Assembly: GCA_963709525.1 (NCBI GenBank)
Contig: CAVPXB010000014.1
Location: 220,319-284,318 of the forward strand
Direction: 5' to 3'
Length of the DNA stretch: 64,000 bases
Origin: CAIWHR01 sp963709525
GTDB lineage: Bacteria; Pseudomonadota; Gammaproteobacteria; Burkholderiales; Casimicrobiaceae
Both the position numbers and the translations under genes were made by a program. Shown here piece after piece: positions 17,274 through 26,778 of the stretch. Each line of letters starts with the position of its first letter. Position 1 is the stretch's first letter. The notes below the pieces were generated by a model that was given only the letters and a program-made list of their open reading frames with translations, searched no databases and was not told the origin of the DNA.

Positions 17274-17609
17274 ATGCCCAGCATCGAGTTCAACGGCAAG
17301 ACCTACGAGGTCGACGAGGAAGGCTATCTCGTCAATCTCTCCGACTGGAGCGTGGACATCGCCAACCACATCGCCAAGATCGAAAACATCGAGATGACGC
17401 CGAATCACTGGGAGGTCGTCAACTACCTGCGCAAGTACTACGACGAATACCAGATCGCGCCGGCGGTGCGGGTGCTGACCAAGGCCATCGGCAAGGCGCT
17501 CGGGCCCGACAAGGGCAACAGCGCGTACCTGTACGAGCTGTTCCCCTACGGCCCCGCCAAGCAGGCGTGCAAGATCGCCGGCCTGGCAAAACCCACCGGC
17601 TGCATTTGA
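17274..17609 (+). CDS. dsrC: DsrC sulfur substrate carrier
   Basis: A 111-residue DsrC with both functional cysteines on the C-terminal arm (PAKQACKIAG and the penultimate Cys of PTGCI). DsrC carries persulfide sulfur from DsrEFH to DsrAB and, as the trisulfide or disulfide form, delivers electrons to DsrMKJOP. The ATG follows AAGGAG. It contrasts directly with the cysteine-less paralogue at 12003-12332. dsrM begins 59 bp downstream. Confidence 0.97.
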   Translation: MPSIEFNGKTYEVDEEGYLVNLSDWSVDIANHIAKIENIEMTPNHWEVVNYLRKYYDEYQIAPAVRVLTKAIGKALGPDKGNSAYLYELFPYGPAKQACKIAGLAKPTGCI

Positions 17610-17668
17610 CGCCATCCCGCGTCGTGTAGCGCGCCCTCCTCCGCGCGGCACGCCCCCCGCCACCCGCG

Positions 17669-18397
17669 ATGACCACCGCCACCCTGTTGTTCGCGCTGCT
17701 GTTCCATTTCGCCGCCGCGGTGCTGGCGGCGGGGCTCGCTTATCGGATCGCGAGCTACGCGCGCACGCCGGTACCGCTCAAGATCCCGTCGACGCCGGCA
17801 CCCGCGACGCGCGGCGGCGTCGTGTTGCGGCTGCTGCGCGAGGTGACGCTGTTCGAGAGCCTCTTCAAGGGCAGCCTGTGGCTCTGGGCATTCGCCTGGC
17901 TTTTCCACCTGGGAACGGCGCTGGTGCTGGTCCGGCACCTGCGCTACTTCACCGAGCCGGTCTGGGGATGGGTCGCGTTTCTGGGTTCGTTCGGTACAGC
18001 TGGGAGTCTGGCGATGACCGCGGGCCTCGTCGCGCTCTGGCTGCGGCGACCGTTGCTGCCGCCGGTGCGCACCATCTCGACGCCGTCCGATCACCTGATG
18101 CTGGCGCTGCTGCTCGCCATCGCGCTGTCGGGACTGGCGATGAAGCACGCCGTCCACACCGACGTCGCCGGGGTCAAGTCGTTCTTCCTTGGCCTGATGA
18201 CCTTCTCCTGGAAACCGCTGCCGGCCGATCCGCTGCTGTGGCTGCACCTCGGCCTGGTCGCCGCGCTGATGATCGTGTTCCCGTTCAGCAAACTGCTGCA
18301 CGCTCCGGGCGTCTTCTTCGCGCCGACCCGCAACCAGGCCGACGACCCGCGCGAGGTCCGCCATCTTGCGGCCTGGGCCGCCCGCCTCGACGCCTGA
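17669..18397 (+). CDS. dsrM: DsrM membrane cytochrome b subunit
   Basis: A 242-residue NarI-like membrane protein with five or six hydrophobic segments (first at residues 2-25). Histidines lie in the helices (FHFAA, LFHLGTALVLVRHL, MKHAVH, WLHLGL) and are suitable heme b ligands. DsrM is the quinone-interacting cytochrome b of DsrMKJOP, which shuttles electrons between the DsrC disulfide on the cytosolic side and the quinone pool. The ATG at 17669 starts right at the first helix. dsrK follows after 9 bp. Its size agrees with DsrM of sulfur oxidizers. Confidence 0.93.
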   Translation: MTTATLLFALLFHFAAAVLAAGLAYRIASYARTPVPLKIPSTPAPATRGGVVLRLLREVTLFESLFKGSLWLWAFAWLFHLGTALVLVRHLRYFTEPVWGWVAFLGSFGTAGSLAMTAGLVALWLRRPLLPPVRTISTPSDHLMLALLLAIALSGLAMKHAVHTDVAGVKSFFLGLMTFSWKPLPADPLLWLHLGLVAALMIVFPFSKLLHAPGVFFAPTRNQADDPREVRHLAAWAARLDA

Positions 18398-18406
18398 TCG
18401 CCACCG

Positions 18407-19936
<1,530 letters not shown>

Positions 19937-19966
19937 CCTCAAACGTTCACCACGGAGAATCAACCG

Positions 19967-21880
19967 ATGGCTACCCCAACCGTGCAGGCAGAGAAGCCCT
20001 CGTTCCGCCGCTACCAGGACGGCGACGCCCAGTTCAAGTCCTGGCGCGAGCTGATCTTCCAGGCGAGCTACTCGTACAAGTGCCCGACCTACATCCAGTC
20101 GGCGCCACCGTGCCAGGGCGCCTGCCCGGCCGGCGAGGACATCCGCGGCTACCTCAACATCGTCACCGGCATCGAGAAGCCGCCGAAGGGCCTGGACGGC
20201 AAGCCTGCGATGTCCTGGCAGGAGTACGCCTGGCGGCGCATCACCGAGGCGAACCCCTTCCCGGCGATCATGGGGCGCGTGTGTCCGGCCCCATGCCAGG
20301 GCAGCTGCAACCGCAAGACGCTCGAGGGCTACGTCGGGATCAACTCGGTCGAGCATTACCTGGGCGACTGGGCGATCAAGCAGGGGCTCAAGTTCGCGCC
20401 ACCCGCGAAAGAAACCGGCCGGCGCATCGCCGTCGTCGGCGGCGGCGTTTCGGGCCTCTCCGCCGCCTATCACCTGCGCCGCCGCGGACACGCGGTCGTC
20501 GTGTTCGAATCGTTCCACAAGCTCGGCGGCATGCTGAGCTTCGGCTTGCCCGACTATCGGACGCCGCACGACGTCGTCGACGCCGAGGTGCAGCGCATCC
20601 TCGACATGGGCGTCGAAACGCATGTCAACATCAAGGTCGGTGTGGACGTGAGTCTCGCCGACCTCAAGCGCGATTTCGACGCGATCTACCTGGGCATCGG
20701 CGCGCAGCGCGGCAGTACGCTGGACGTCCCGGGCAACGATGCGCCGAACGTCGTCGACGGCCTGTCGTTCCTGCACGATTACAACGAGGGCAAGTGCGAA
20801 GACGCCGGCAGGCGCATCGTCGTCATCGGCGGCGGCGACACCGCGATGGACTGCGCGTCGGTCGCCCGGCGGCTCGGCGCCCGCAGTGCCGATGGCAGCC
20901 TGCGCAAGGGATCGAAGGACGGGCGCACTGAAGCCGAAGTCGTGATCGCCTATCGCCGCACGGTCGCGGAAATGCCGGCGTTGAAGGACGAGATCGCCGC
21001 AGTGCTGCAGGAAGGCGTCCGCATCGAGACCTGCGTCATCCCGGTCGAGGTCGTCAAGGATGCGCAGGGCCGGGCCACCGCGCTGCGCGTGCAGGACGTC
21101 GAATGGGTGAACAGGAAGATGCTGCGCAAGGAAGGCACCGAGCACGACATCCCCTGCGACCTCGTCGTCACCGCCATCGGCCAGGTCGTCGACTGGCTGG
21201 GAATGGACCAGTTCAAGAATGCCTCCGGGCTCGCCCAGGTCGACAAGAATCTCGTCACCGAACCGGGCGTATTCGTCGGCGGCGACGCGATCAAGCCCCA
21301 CCTGCTGACCACCGCGATCGGCCATGGCCGCATCGCCGCCGAGGGCATCGATCGTTACATCGCGGGCCTCGAGCTCGAGCGCCGGCCCAAGGTCGACGTC
21401 AAGTCCTTCAGCCTCGAGAAGAAGATGATCGAGGCGGGCACCCGGTTCGAGACCGTCGCCGAGCCGATCCTCGGCACCGACCGGAGCAGGGCGGCGATCC
21501 ACAACTTCGACGATCGCTCCAATCGTTACATCATCCCCGCCACGGAGCTGTACCTCGGTCATTTCGGGTACGCCGCGCGCACCGAGCGCAGCGAGCGCGA
21601 GATCGACCAGCACAATGTGCTCGGCAACACCGACGAGCGCGTGATCGCGCTGACCGAGGAAGCGACGCTGGCCGAGGCGAAGCGCTGCATGAGCTGCGGC
21701 ATGTGCTTCGAGTGCGACAACTGCGTCGTCTACTGCCCGCAGGGAGCGGTCGCGCGGGTGCCCAAGAAGGAGGCAACACTGGGGCGCTACGTGGTCACCG
21801 ACTACGACAAGTGCATCGGCTGCCACATCTGCAAGGACGTCTGCCCCACCGGCTACATCCAGATGGGGCTCGGGGAATAG
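19967..21880 (+). CDS. dsrL: DsrL NAD(P)H-linked oxidoreductase
   Basis: A 637-residue GltD-like flavoprotein. The N-terminal iron-sulfur part has PPCQGACPAGEDI and RVCPAPCQGSCN, and an FAD Rossmann motif lies near residue 145 (IAVVGGGVSGLSAAYHLRRR). A second nucleotide-binding motif (IVVIGGGDTAMDCASVARR, near 284) binds NAD(P). A C-terminal two-cluster ferredoxin (CMSCGMCFECDNC and CIGCHICKDVCPTG) follows. DsrL accepts electrons from DsrAB in sulfur oxidizers and reduces NAD(P)+. CGGAGAATCAACCG precedes the ATG. Its presence is a marker for the oxidative rDsr pathway. Confidence 0.95.
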   Translation: MATPTVQAEKPSFRRYQDGDAQFKSWRELIFQASYSYKCPTYIQSAPPCQGACPAGEDIRGYLNIVTGIEKPPKGLDGKPAMSWQEYAWRRITEANPFPAIMGRVCPAPCQGSCNRKTLEGYVGINSVEHYLGDWAIKQGLKFAPPAKETGRRIAVVGGGVSGLSAAYHLRRRGHAVVVFESFHKLGGMLSFGLPDYRTPHDVVDAEVQRILDMGVETHVNIKVGVDVSLADLKRDFDAIYLGIGAQRGSTLDVPGNDAPNVVDGLSFLHDYNEGKCEDAGRRIVVIGGGDTAMDCASVARRLGARSADGSLRKGSKDGRTEAEVVIAYRRTVAEMPALKDEIAAVLQEGVRIETCVIPVEVVKDAQGRATALRVQDVEWVNRKMLRKEGTEHDIPCDLVVTAIGQVVDWLGMDQFKNASGLAQVDKNLVTEPGVFVGGDAIKPHLLTTAIGHGRIAAEGIDRYIAGLELERRPKVDVKSFSLEKKMIEAGTRFETVAEPILGTDRSRAAIHNFDDRSNRYIIPATELYLGHFGYAARTERSEREIDQHNVLGNTDERVIALTEEATLAEAKRCMSCGMCFECDNCVVYCPQGAVARVPKKEATLGRYVVTDYDKCIGCHICKDVCPTGYIQMGLGE

Positions 21881-21884
21881 GTCG

Positions 21885-22325
21885 ATGGCCGGCGCGCCGC
21901 TTCGGCAGGTCCCCGGTGGCCGGCACATCGCCGGCACGATCGCGCTGCTGCTCGCCCTCGCCGCCGCGGTCGCCGCCGGCGCATCGGCCGCCAGTGCCAG
22001 CGACACGGTCGGCGCACCCGGTGCGGCAAAGGCAAGCTGCGTCGAGGAAACGGCCTTCATGCGCCGCAACCACATGGACCTGTTGCAGAACCACCGTGAC
22101 CGCACCGTCAAGGACGGCATCCGGACGACCCGACACAGCCTCGAAGGCTGCGTGAACTGCCACGCCGACAAGGAGACCGGCAGCGTCGTCGGGCGCAACG
22201 CGGCCGGAAAGGAAGGTTTCTGCGCCGGCTGCCACCGCTTCGTGGCGGTCAGCCCGAACTGCTTCGACTGCCACACGACGAAGCGCTCGGCCGCGGTCGC
22301 CGCGAGCGGAGCAACGTCGCGATGA
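21885..22325 (+). CDS. dsrJ: DsrJ triheme cytochrome c
   Basis: A 146-residue periplasmic cytochrome. A hydrophobic signal or anchor covers residues 15-40. Three CxxCH heme sites follow: CVNCH near residue 89, CAGCH near 113 and CFDCH near 127. The cysteine in KASCVEETAFMRRNHM (near residue 50) is the conserved unusual His/Cys-type heme ligand known from DsrJ. DsrJ is the periplasmic part of DsrMKJOP. Its last four bases overlap the dsrO start, indicating translational coupling. It begins 4 bp after dsrL. Confidence 0.94.
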   Translation: MAGAPLRQVPGGRHIAGTIALLLALAAAVAAGASAASASDTVGAPGAAKASCVEETAFMRRNHMDLLQNHRDRTVKDGIRTTRHSLEGCVNCHADKETGSVVGRNAAGKEGFCAGCHRFVAVSPNCFDCHTTKRSAAVAASGATSR

Positions 22326-23056
22326 AGCCGGTCGACACCACCCGGCGCAGGCTCGTCGGCTGGGCATCGGCCGGCATCGCCGGCGTCGCCATCGCACCGG
22401 GCGTGCTGCTGTTCGACCTCGCCCACGGCCGCCCTCCCGAGCTTGCCGCGTCGGGCAAGATCCGCTGGGGAATGCTGGTCGATGCAACGAAGTGCGCGCC
22501 CGACTGCAGCGCCTGCGTGGTCGCCTGCGCGAAAGAAAACGGCCTCCCCGACGAGAGGGGCCCGACGGCGCCGCAGTGGATCCGCAAGGTCGATCTCAAG
22601 GACCTCTCCAGCGGACGCGCCGTGTCCGCGCCGGTGATGTGCCAGCACTGCGCGCACCCGCCCTGCGTCGACGTCTGCCCCACCGGCGCCTCGTTCAAGC
22701 GCGCCGACGGCATCGTGCTGGTCGACCGCCATGCCTGCATCGGCTGTCGCTACTGCATGATGGCCTGCCCTTACAAGGCGCGCTCGTTCGTCTTCGCGCC
22801 GGTGACCGGCCAGCGCGCCGAGGTGCCGCGCGGCCGCGGCTGCGTCGAGGCCTGCACGCTGTGCGTCCACCGCATCGACCGCGGCGGCACCCCGGCCTGC
22901 GTCGAGGCCTGCGCCGCGGCAGGGCACCGAGCCATCGTGTTCGGCGACCTCAACGATCCGGCCAGCGACATCGCGCGCCGCGTGGCCACGGAAGCGTCAA
23001 TTCAGCTTCGCGCCGACATGCGCGTCGGGCCTGGCGTCCGCTACCAGGGAATCTGA
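22322..23056 (+). CDS. dsrO: DsrO periplasmic ferredoxin-like subunit
   Basis: A 244-residue iron-sulfur protein. A Tat-type leader (TTRRRLVGWASAGIAGVAIA) directs it to the periplasm. Four cysteine groups for [4Fe-4S] clusters follow: CAPDCSACVVAC; CQHCAHPPCVDVC; CIGCRYCMMACPY; and CTLCVHRIDRGG followed by CVEAC. It links DsrJ to the membrane subunit DsrP. It overlaps dsrJ by 4 bp and is followed by dsrP after 1 bp, so the three are translated together. Confidence 0.94.
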   Translation: MKPVDTTRRRLVGWASAGIAGVAIAPGVLLFDLAHGRPPELAASGKIRWGMLVDATKCAPDCSACVVACAKENGLPDERGPTAPQWIRKVDLKDLSSGRAVSAPVMCQHCAHPPCVDVCPTGASFKRADGIVLVDRHACIGCRYCMMACPYKARSFVFAPVTGQRAEVPRGRGCVEACTLCVHRIDRGGTPACVEACAAAGHRAIVFGDLNDPASDIARRVATEASIQLRADMRVGPGVRYQGI

Positions 23057-23057
23057 G

Positions 23058-24264
23058 ATGGCCCTCGATACCTTGCCTTACCGCCCCTCCGCCCGCTCGT
23101 TCTGGCTGCTGGCCGCGTGTGGCGCGCTGCTCGTGCTGACCGGGCTCGTGGCCGCGCACGCGATGGAAGTCGACGGCCACGCGATCACCGGAATGAACAA
23201 CCAGATCGTCTGGGGGCTGCCGCACGTGTTCGCGGTGTTCCTGGTTGTCGCCGCCTCCGGCGTGCTCAACGTGGCGAACATCCATTCGGTGTTCGGCGAG
23301 AGCGCGTACAAGTCCTGCGCCCCGTTGTCCGGTCTGCTGTGCATCGCGCTGGTCGCGGGCGGCGTGATGGTCGAGGTGCTCGATCTCGGCCGGCCGGAAC
23401 GCGTGGTCGTCGCGATGACGCATCACAACTTCACGTCGGTGTTCGCCTGGAACGTCGTCCTCTACACCGGGATGATCGTCATCGTCGCCGCCTACCTGGG
23501 GTCGATCATGGACCGCCGGCACGCCGCACGCTCGGGCGCCACCGCGGTGGCTTCCTTCATCTGGCGGATCGTGCTCACCACCGGCACCGGATCGATCTTC
23601 GCCTTCCTCGTCGCCCGCGCCGCCTACGGCAGCGCGCTGATCGCGCCGCTCCTCATCGTGCTGTCGCTATCCTGGGGACTCGCCGTGTTCCTGCCGGCGC
23701 AGGCCGCGTTGCACGCGTGGAACCGATCGATGCCTTCGCCGGAGATCCTGCGCCGGATGCGCAGGCTGCTGGGGCTGTTCGTCGCCGGCGGCCTGTTCCT
23801 GACCTTTGTCCAGCACTTCACCAGCGCGTACTACGCGCGGCAGGTCGACTTCGAGCGCTTCATCCTGTTCGACGGTGCGCCCTATCCGGCGCTGTTCTGG
23901 CTGGGCTACGTCGGCGCCGGGTGCCTGGTGCCGATGCTGCTCGCCTTCCATCCCCGGTTGGGCGGCCCGCGCGCGCTTGTTGCCGGCATCCCTGCTGGTG
24001 GTCGTCGGCGCCTTCGCCTGGCTCTACGTGTTCATCATCGGCGGCCAGGCCTGGCCGCTGGACATCTTCCCCGGCTATGCGGCGAGCAGCAGCTTTGCCG
24101 ACGGCGCGATCGGCCACTACGCGCCGAGCCTGCCGGAACTGCTGCTCGGGCTGGGCGGCGCGGGCGCCGCGTTCCTGGTCACGATCATCGGCGTGCGGGT
24201 GCTGCCGTTCATGACGCAGGACGAGACGGCGCCGCTCCCCGGCATCGGCGCCCTCGCCAAGTAG
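23058..24264 (+). CDS. dsrP: DsrP NrfD-type membrane subunit (one frame shift near 23975)
   Basis: About 400 residues of an NrfD-like polytopic protein with roughly ten membrane helices, the quinone-interacting subunit partnered with DsrO. The frame from 23058 covers residues 1-305 up to HPRLGGPRAL. The C-terminal part (PASLLVVVGAFAWLYVFIIG to GIGALAK) is in the next frame and ends at 24264. Removing one base in the GCGCGCGC run near 23975 restores the whole protein. Because all other dsr genes are intact, a sequence error is the likelier explanation than a dead gene. It follows dsrO by 1 bp. Confidence 0.85.
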
Positions 24265-24280
24265 TCCGATACCGCGCCGC

Positions 24281-26776
24281 ATGCCGTCCCCGCACCGGCT
24301 GTTCGTTTCCGCCGCGCACAAGTCGTCCGGCAAGACGACGATTTCGATCGGACTGTGTGCCGCGCTGCGCGCCCGTGGCCTCGCGGTGCAGCCGTTCAAG
24401 AAAGGGCCCGACTACATCGACCCGCTGTGGCTGTCGGCCGCCTGTGGCCGCCGCTGTCGCAATCTCGATCCGTGGCTGTCCGACGCTGCCGAGATCCGCA
24501 CCAGCTTCCTGCGTCACGCGGCGTCCGCCGACATCTCGATCGTCGAGGGCAACAAGGGCCTCTACGACGGCTTGGCGCTGGACGGCAGCAACAGCAACGC
24601 CGCGGTCGCCAGGATGCTGGGACTGCCGGTGCTGCTGGTCATCGACGCCCGCGGCATGACGCGCGGCATCGCGCCGCTGATCCTCGGTTACCAGGCGTTC
24701 GACCGCGACGTCCGCATCGCCGGCATCGTCCTCAACAACCTGGGCGGCAGCCGGCACGAGGCCAAGCTGCGGCAGGTGATCGAACACTACACCGACGTGC
24801 CGGTGCTGGGCGCGGTGCAATGCGAGCCGCAACTGTCCATTGTCGAACGCCATCTCGGGCTCATGCCCAGCAACGAAGCGGACGACGCCGCGCGGCGGAT
24901 CGACGCCATCGGCAAGATCATCGCGGCAGCCGTTGATCTCGACGCGCTGCTGCGCATCGCCGCCGCCGCACTGCCGCTCGACTTGCCCGGCGACCCGATC
25001 GAGGCGCCGCCGCCCTCCACCGCCGAAGCCGTGAGGATCGGCGTCGCGCAGGATCGCGCGTTCGGCTTCTACTACGCCGACGATCTCGATGCACTTCAGG
25101 CCGCCGGCGCGACGCTGGTCCGGCTCGATACGCTCGAAGACACGCAGCTCCCGGACATCGACGGCCTGTATCTCGGCGGCGGTTTTCCCGAGATGCTGGC
25201 CGGGAAACTCGAGGCAAACGTCGCGCTGCGCGCGCAGCTCAAGGCCGCGATCGACGCCGGGCTGCCCGTCTATGCCGAATGCGGCGGACTGATGTACCTC
25301 GCGCGATCGCTGGTCGCGGGAGGGCGCAGCTATCAGATGGTCGGGGCGATCCCCGGCGACGCGGTGATGCACGAGCGCCCGGTCGGTCGCGGCTACGTCG
25401 AGCTCGAGCGCACGGCCGCGTTTCCGTGGCCGGACGCGGGGGCCGCCGGATCGAGCGTTCGCGCACACGAATTCCACTACTCGAGCCTCGAGAACCTGCC
25501 GGCCGATGCGCGCTACGCCTACACCGTCAAGCGCGGACACGGCATCGACGGCAGGCGCGACGGCATCGTCGTCGGCAACGTGCTGGGGTCGTACGCCCAC
25601 CTGCGCAGCGCCGGCGGCAACGACTGGGCGGCCAGGTTCGTCGACTTCGTCCGCGCGGCCGGCTACCGGCGCGCGCCCTGGAATGAGAGCGGGATGATCA
25701 CCGTCACCCCCGCCGCCGCAGAACAGATCCGCGCCGCAGCGCTGGCCTCGGAAGCCGGCGGACTGGCGCTGCGCATCGCCGCGCGCCGCGATGCGGACGG
25801 TTCGCTGCACTATGCGATGGGCTTCGATCAGGCCGGCGGCCAGGATCTGCGCGTCGCCTCGGAAGGCGTCGACCTCGTCGTCGCACCGGCGCAACGCGAG
25901 CTCCTCGCCGGCATGACGCTCGACTATGTCGAGTTCGAGGCCGGCGATTTTCGCTTCATTTTCATCAACCCCAACGACGCGCCGGCCGCCGTCGCGCCTG
26001 GCCGGGTATTCCTGGTCGGCGCCGGCCCGGGCGACCCGGAACTCCTCACGCTACGCGCGTATCGGCTGTTGCAGGAAGCCGACGTGGTGCTGTACGACAA
26101 GCTGGTATCGCCGGCAATCCTCGCGCTGCTGCCCGCGACCACCGAACGCATCTACGTCGGCAAGGAGCGCAACCACCACACGCTGCCGCAGGAGGAAATC
26201 AACGTGCTGCTGGTGCGCCTCGCGCGCGAAGGCAGGCGCGTGCTGCGCTTGAAGGGCGGCGACCCCTTCATCTTCGGCCGCGGCGGCGAGGAGATCGACA
26301 CGCTCGCCGCCGAGGGCATCACGTTCGAGGTGGTGCCCGGCATCACCGCGGCACTGGGCGTCGCGTCGTATGCCGGCATTCCGCTCACCCACCGCGACCA
26401 TGCGCAGGCCTGCGTGTTCGTCACCGGCCATCTCAAGGACGGGACGATGGACCTCGACTGGACCGCGCTGGCGCGGCCGCGGCAGACGATCGTCGTCTAC
26501 ATGGGCCTCTTGGGGCTGCCCACGCTGTGCGCCGAACTCGTGCGCCACGGTGCGCCGCCGGACCTGCCTATAGCGGTCGTCCAGCAAGGCACCACCGCCC
26601 GGCAGCGCGTCGTCACCGGCACGCTGACAACGCTGCCCGCGCTCGCGGCGGCGGCGAATCTCCGACCGCCCACGCTGACGATCGTCGGCAACGTCGTGCG
26701 GCTGCGCGAGCGCCTCAACTGGTATCGCGACGCGGACGTCGACGTGACGCCGTCCGTCCAGCCCGATACACTTTGA
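24281..26776 (+). CDS. dsrN: DsrN-DsrR-SUMT fusion: siroheme amidase, A-type carrier-like domain, uroporphyrinogen-III methyltransferase
   Basis: One open frame of 831 residues holds three recognisable proteins. Residues 1-471 are DsrN (CobB/CbiA-like): ATP site SSGKTTISIGL near 15 and the glutaminase nucleophile in YAECGGLMYL near 331. It amidates siroheme for DsrAB. Residues 472-567 are DsrR-like: A-type scaffold fold without the metal-binding cysteines, ending FIFINPND. Residues 574-820 are SUMT (CobA/CysG-C): VGAGPGDPELLTLRA, LKGGDPFIFGRGGEE. It makes precorrin-2 for siroheme. The DsrR-SUMT join has no start codon nearby, so that fusion looks genuine. An ATG at 25694 sits exactly at the DsrN-DsrR join, preceded by GAGCGGG and an out-of-frame TGA, so those two could be separate genes merged by an indel. 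Confidence 0.85.
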   Translation: MPSPHRLFVSAAHKSSGKTTISIGLCAALRARGLAVQPFKKGPDYIDPLWLSAACGRRCRNLDPWLSDAAEIRTSFLRHAASADISIVEGNKGLYDGLALDGSNSNAAVARMLGLPVLLVIDARGMTRGIAPLILGYQAFDRDVRIAGIVLNNLGGSRHEAKLRQVIEHYTDVPVLGAVQCEPQLSIVERHLGLMPSNEADDAARRIDAIGKIIAAAVDLDALLRIAAAALPLDLPGDPIEAPPPSTAEAVRIGVAQDRAFGFYYADDLDALQAAGATLVRLDTLEDTQLPDIDGLYLGGGFPEMLAGKLEANVALRAQLKAAIDAGLPVYAECGGLMYLARSLVAGGRSYQMVGAIPGDAVMHERPVGRGYVELERTAAFPWPDAGAAGSSVRAHEFHYSSLENLPADARYAYTVKRGHGIDGRRDGIVVGNVLGSYAHLRSAGGNDWAARFVDFVRAAGYRRAPWNESGMITVTPAAAEQIRAAALASEAGGLALRIAARRDADGSLHYAMGFDQAGGQDLRVASEGVDLVVAPAQRELLAGMTLDYVEFEAGDFRFIFINPNDAPAAVAPGRVFLVGAGPGDPELLTLRAYRLLQEADVVLYDKLVSPAILALLPATTERIYVGKERNHHTLPQEEINVLLVRLAREGRRVLRLKGGDPFIFGRGGEEIDTLAAEGITFEVVPGITAALGVASYAGIPLTHRDHAQACVFVTGHLKDGTMDLDWTALARPRQTIVVYMGLLGLPTLCAELVRHGAPPDLPIAVVQQGTTARQRVVTGTLTTLPALAAAANLRPPTLTIVGNVVRLRERLNWYRDADVDVTPSVQPDTL

Positions 26777-26778
26777 CG

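Noticed and set aside
20505..20520. A tRNA-like TTCGAATC stretch in dsrL
   Set aside because: It is inside a well-conserved coding region and no cloverleaf can be built around it.
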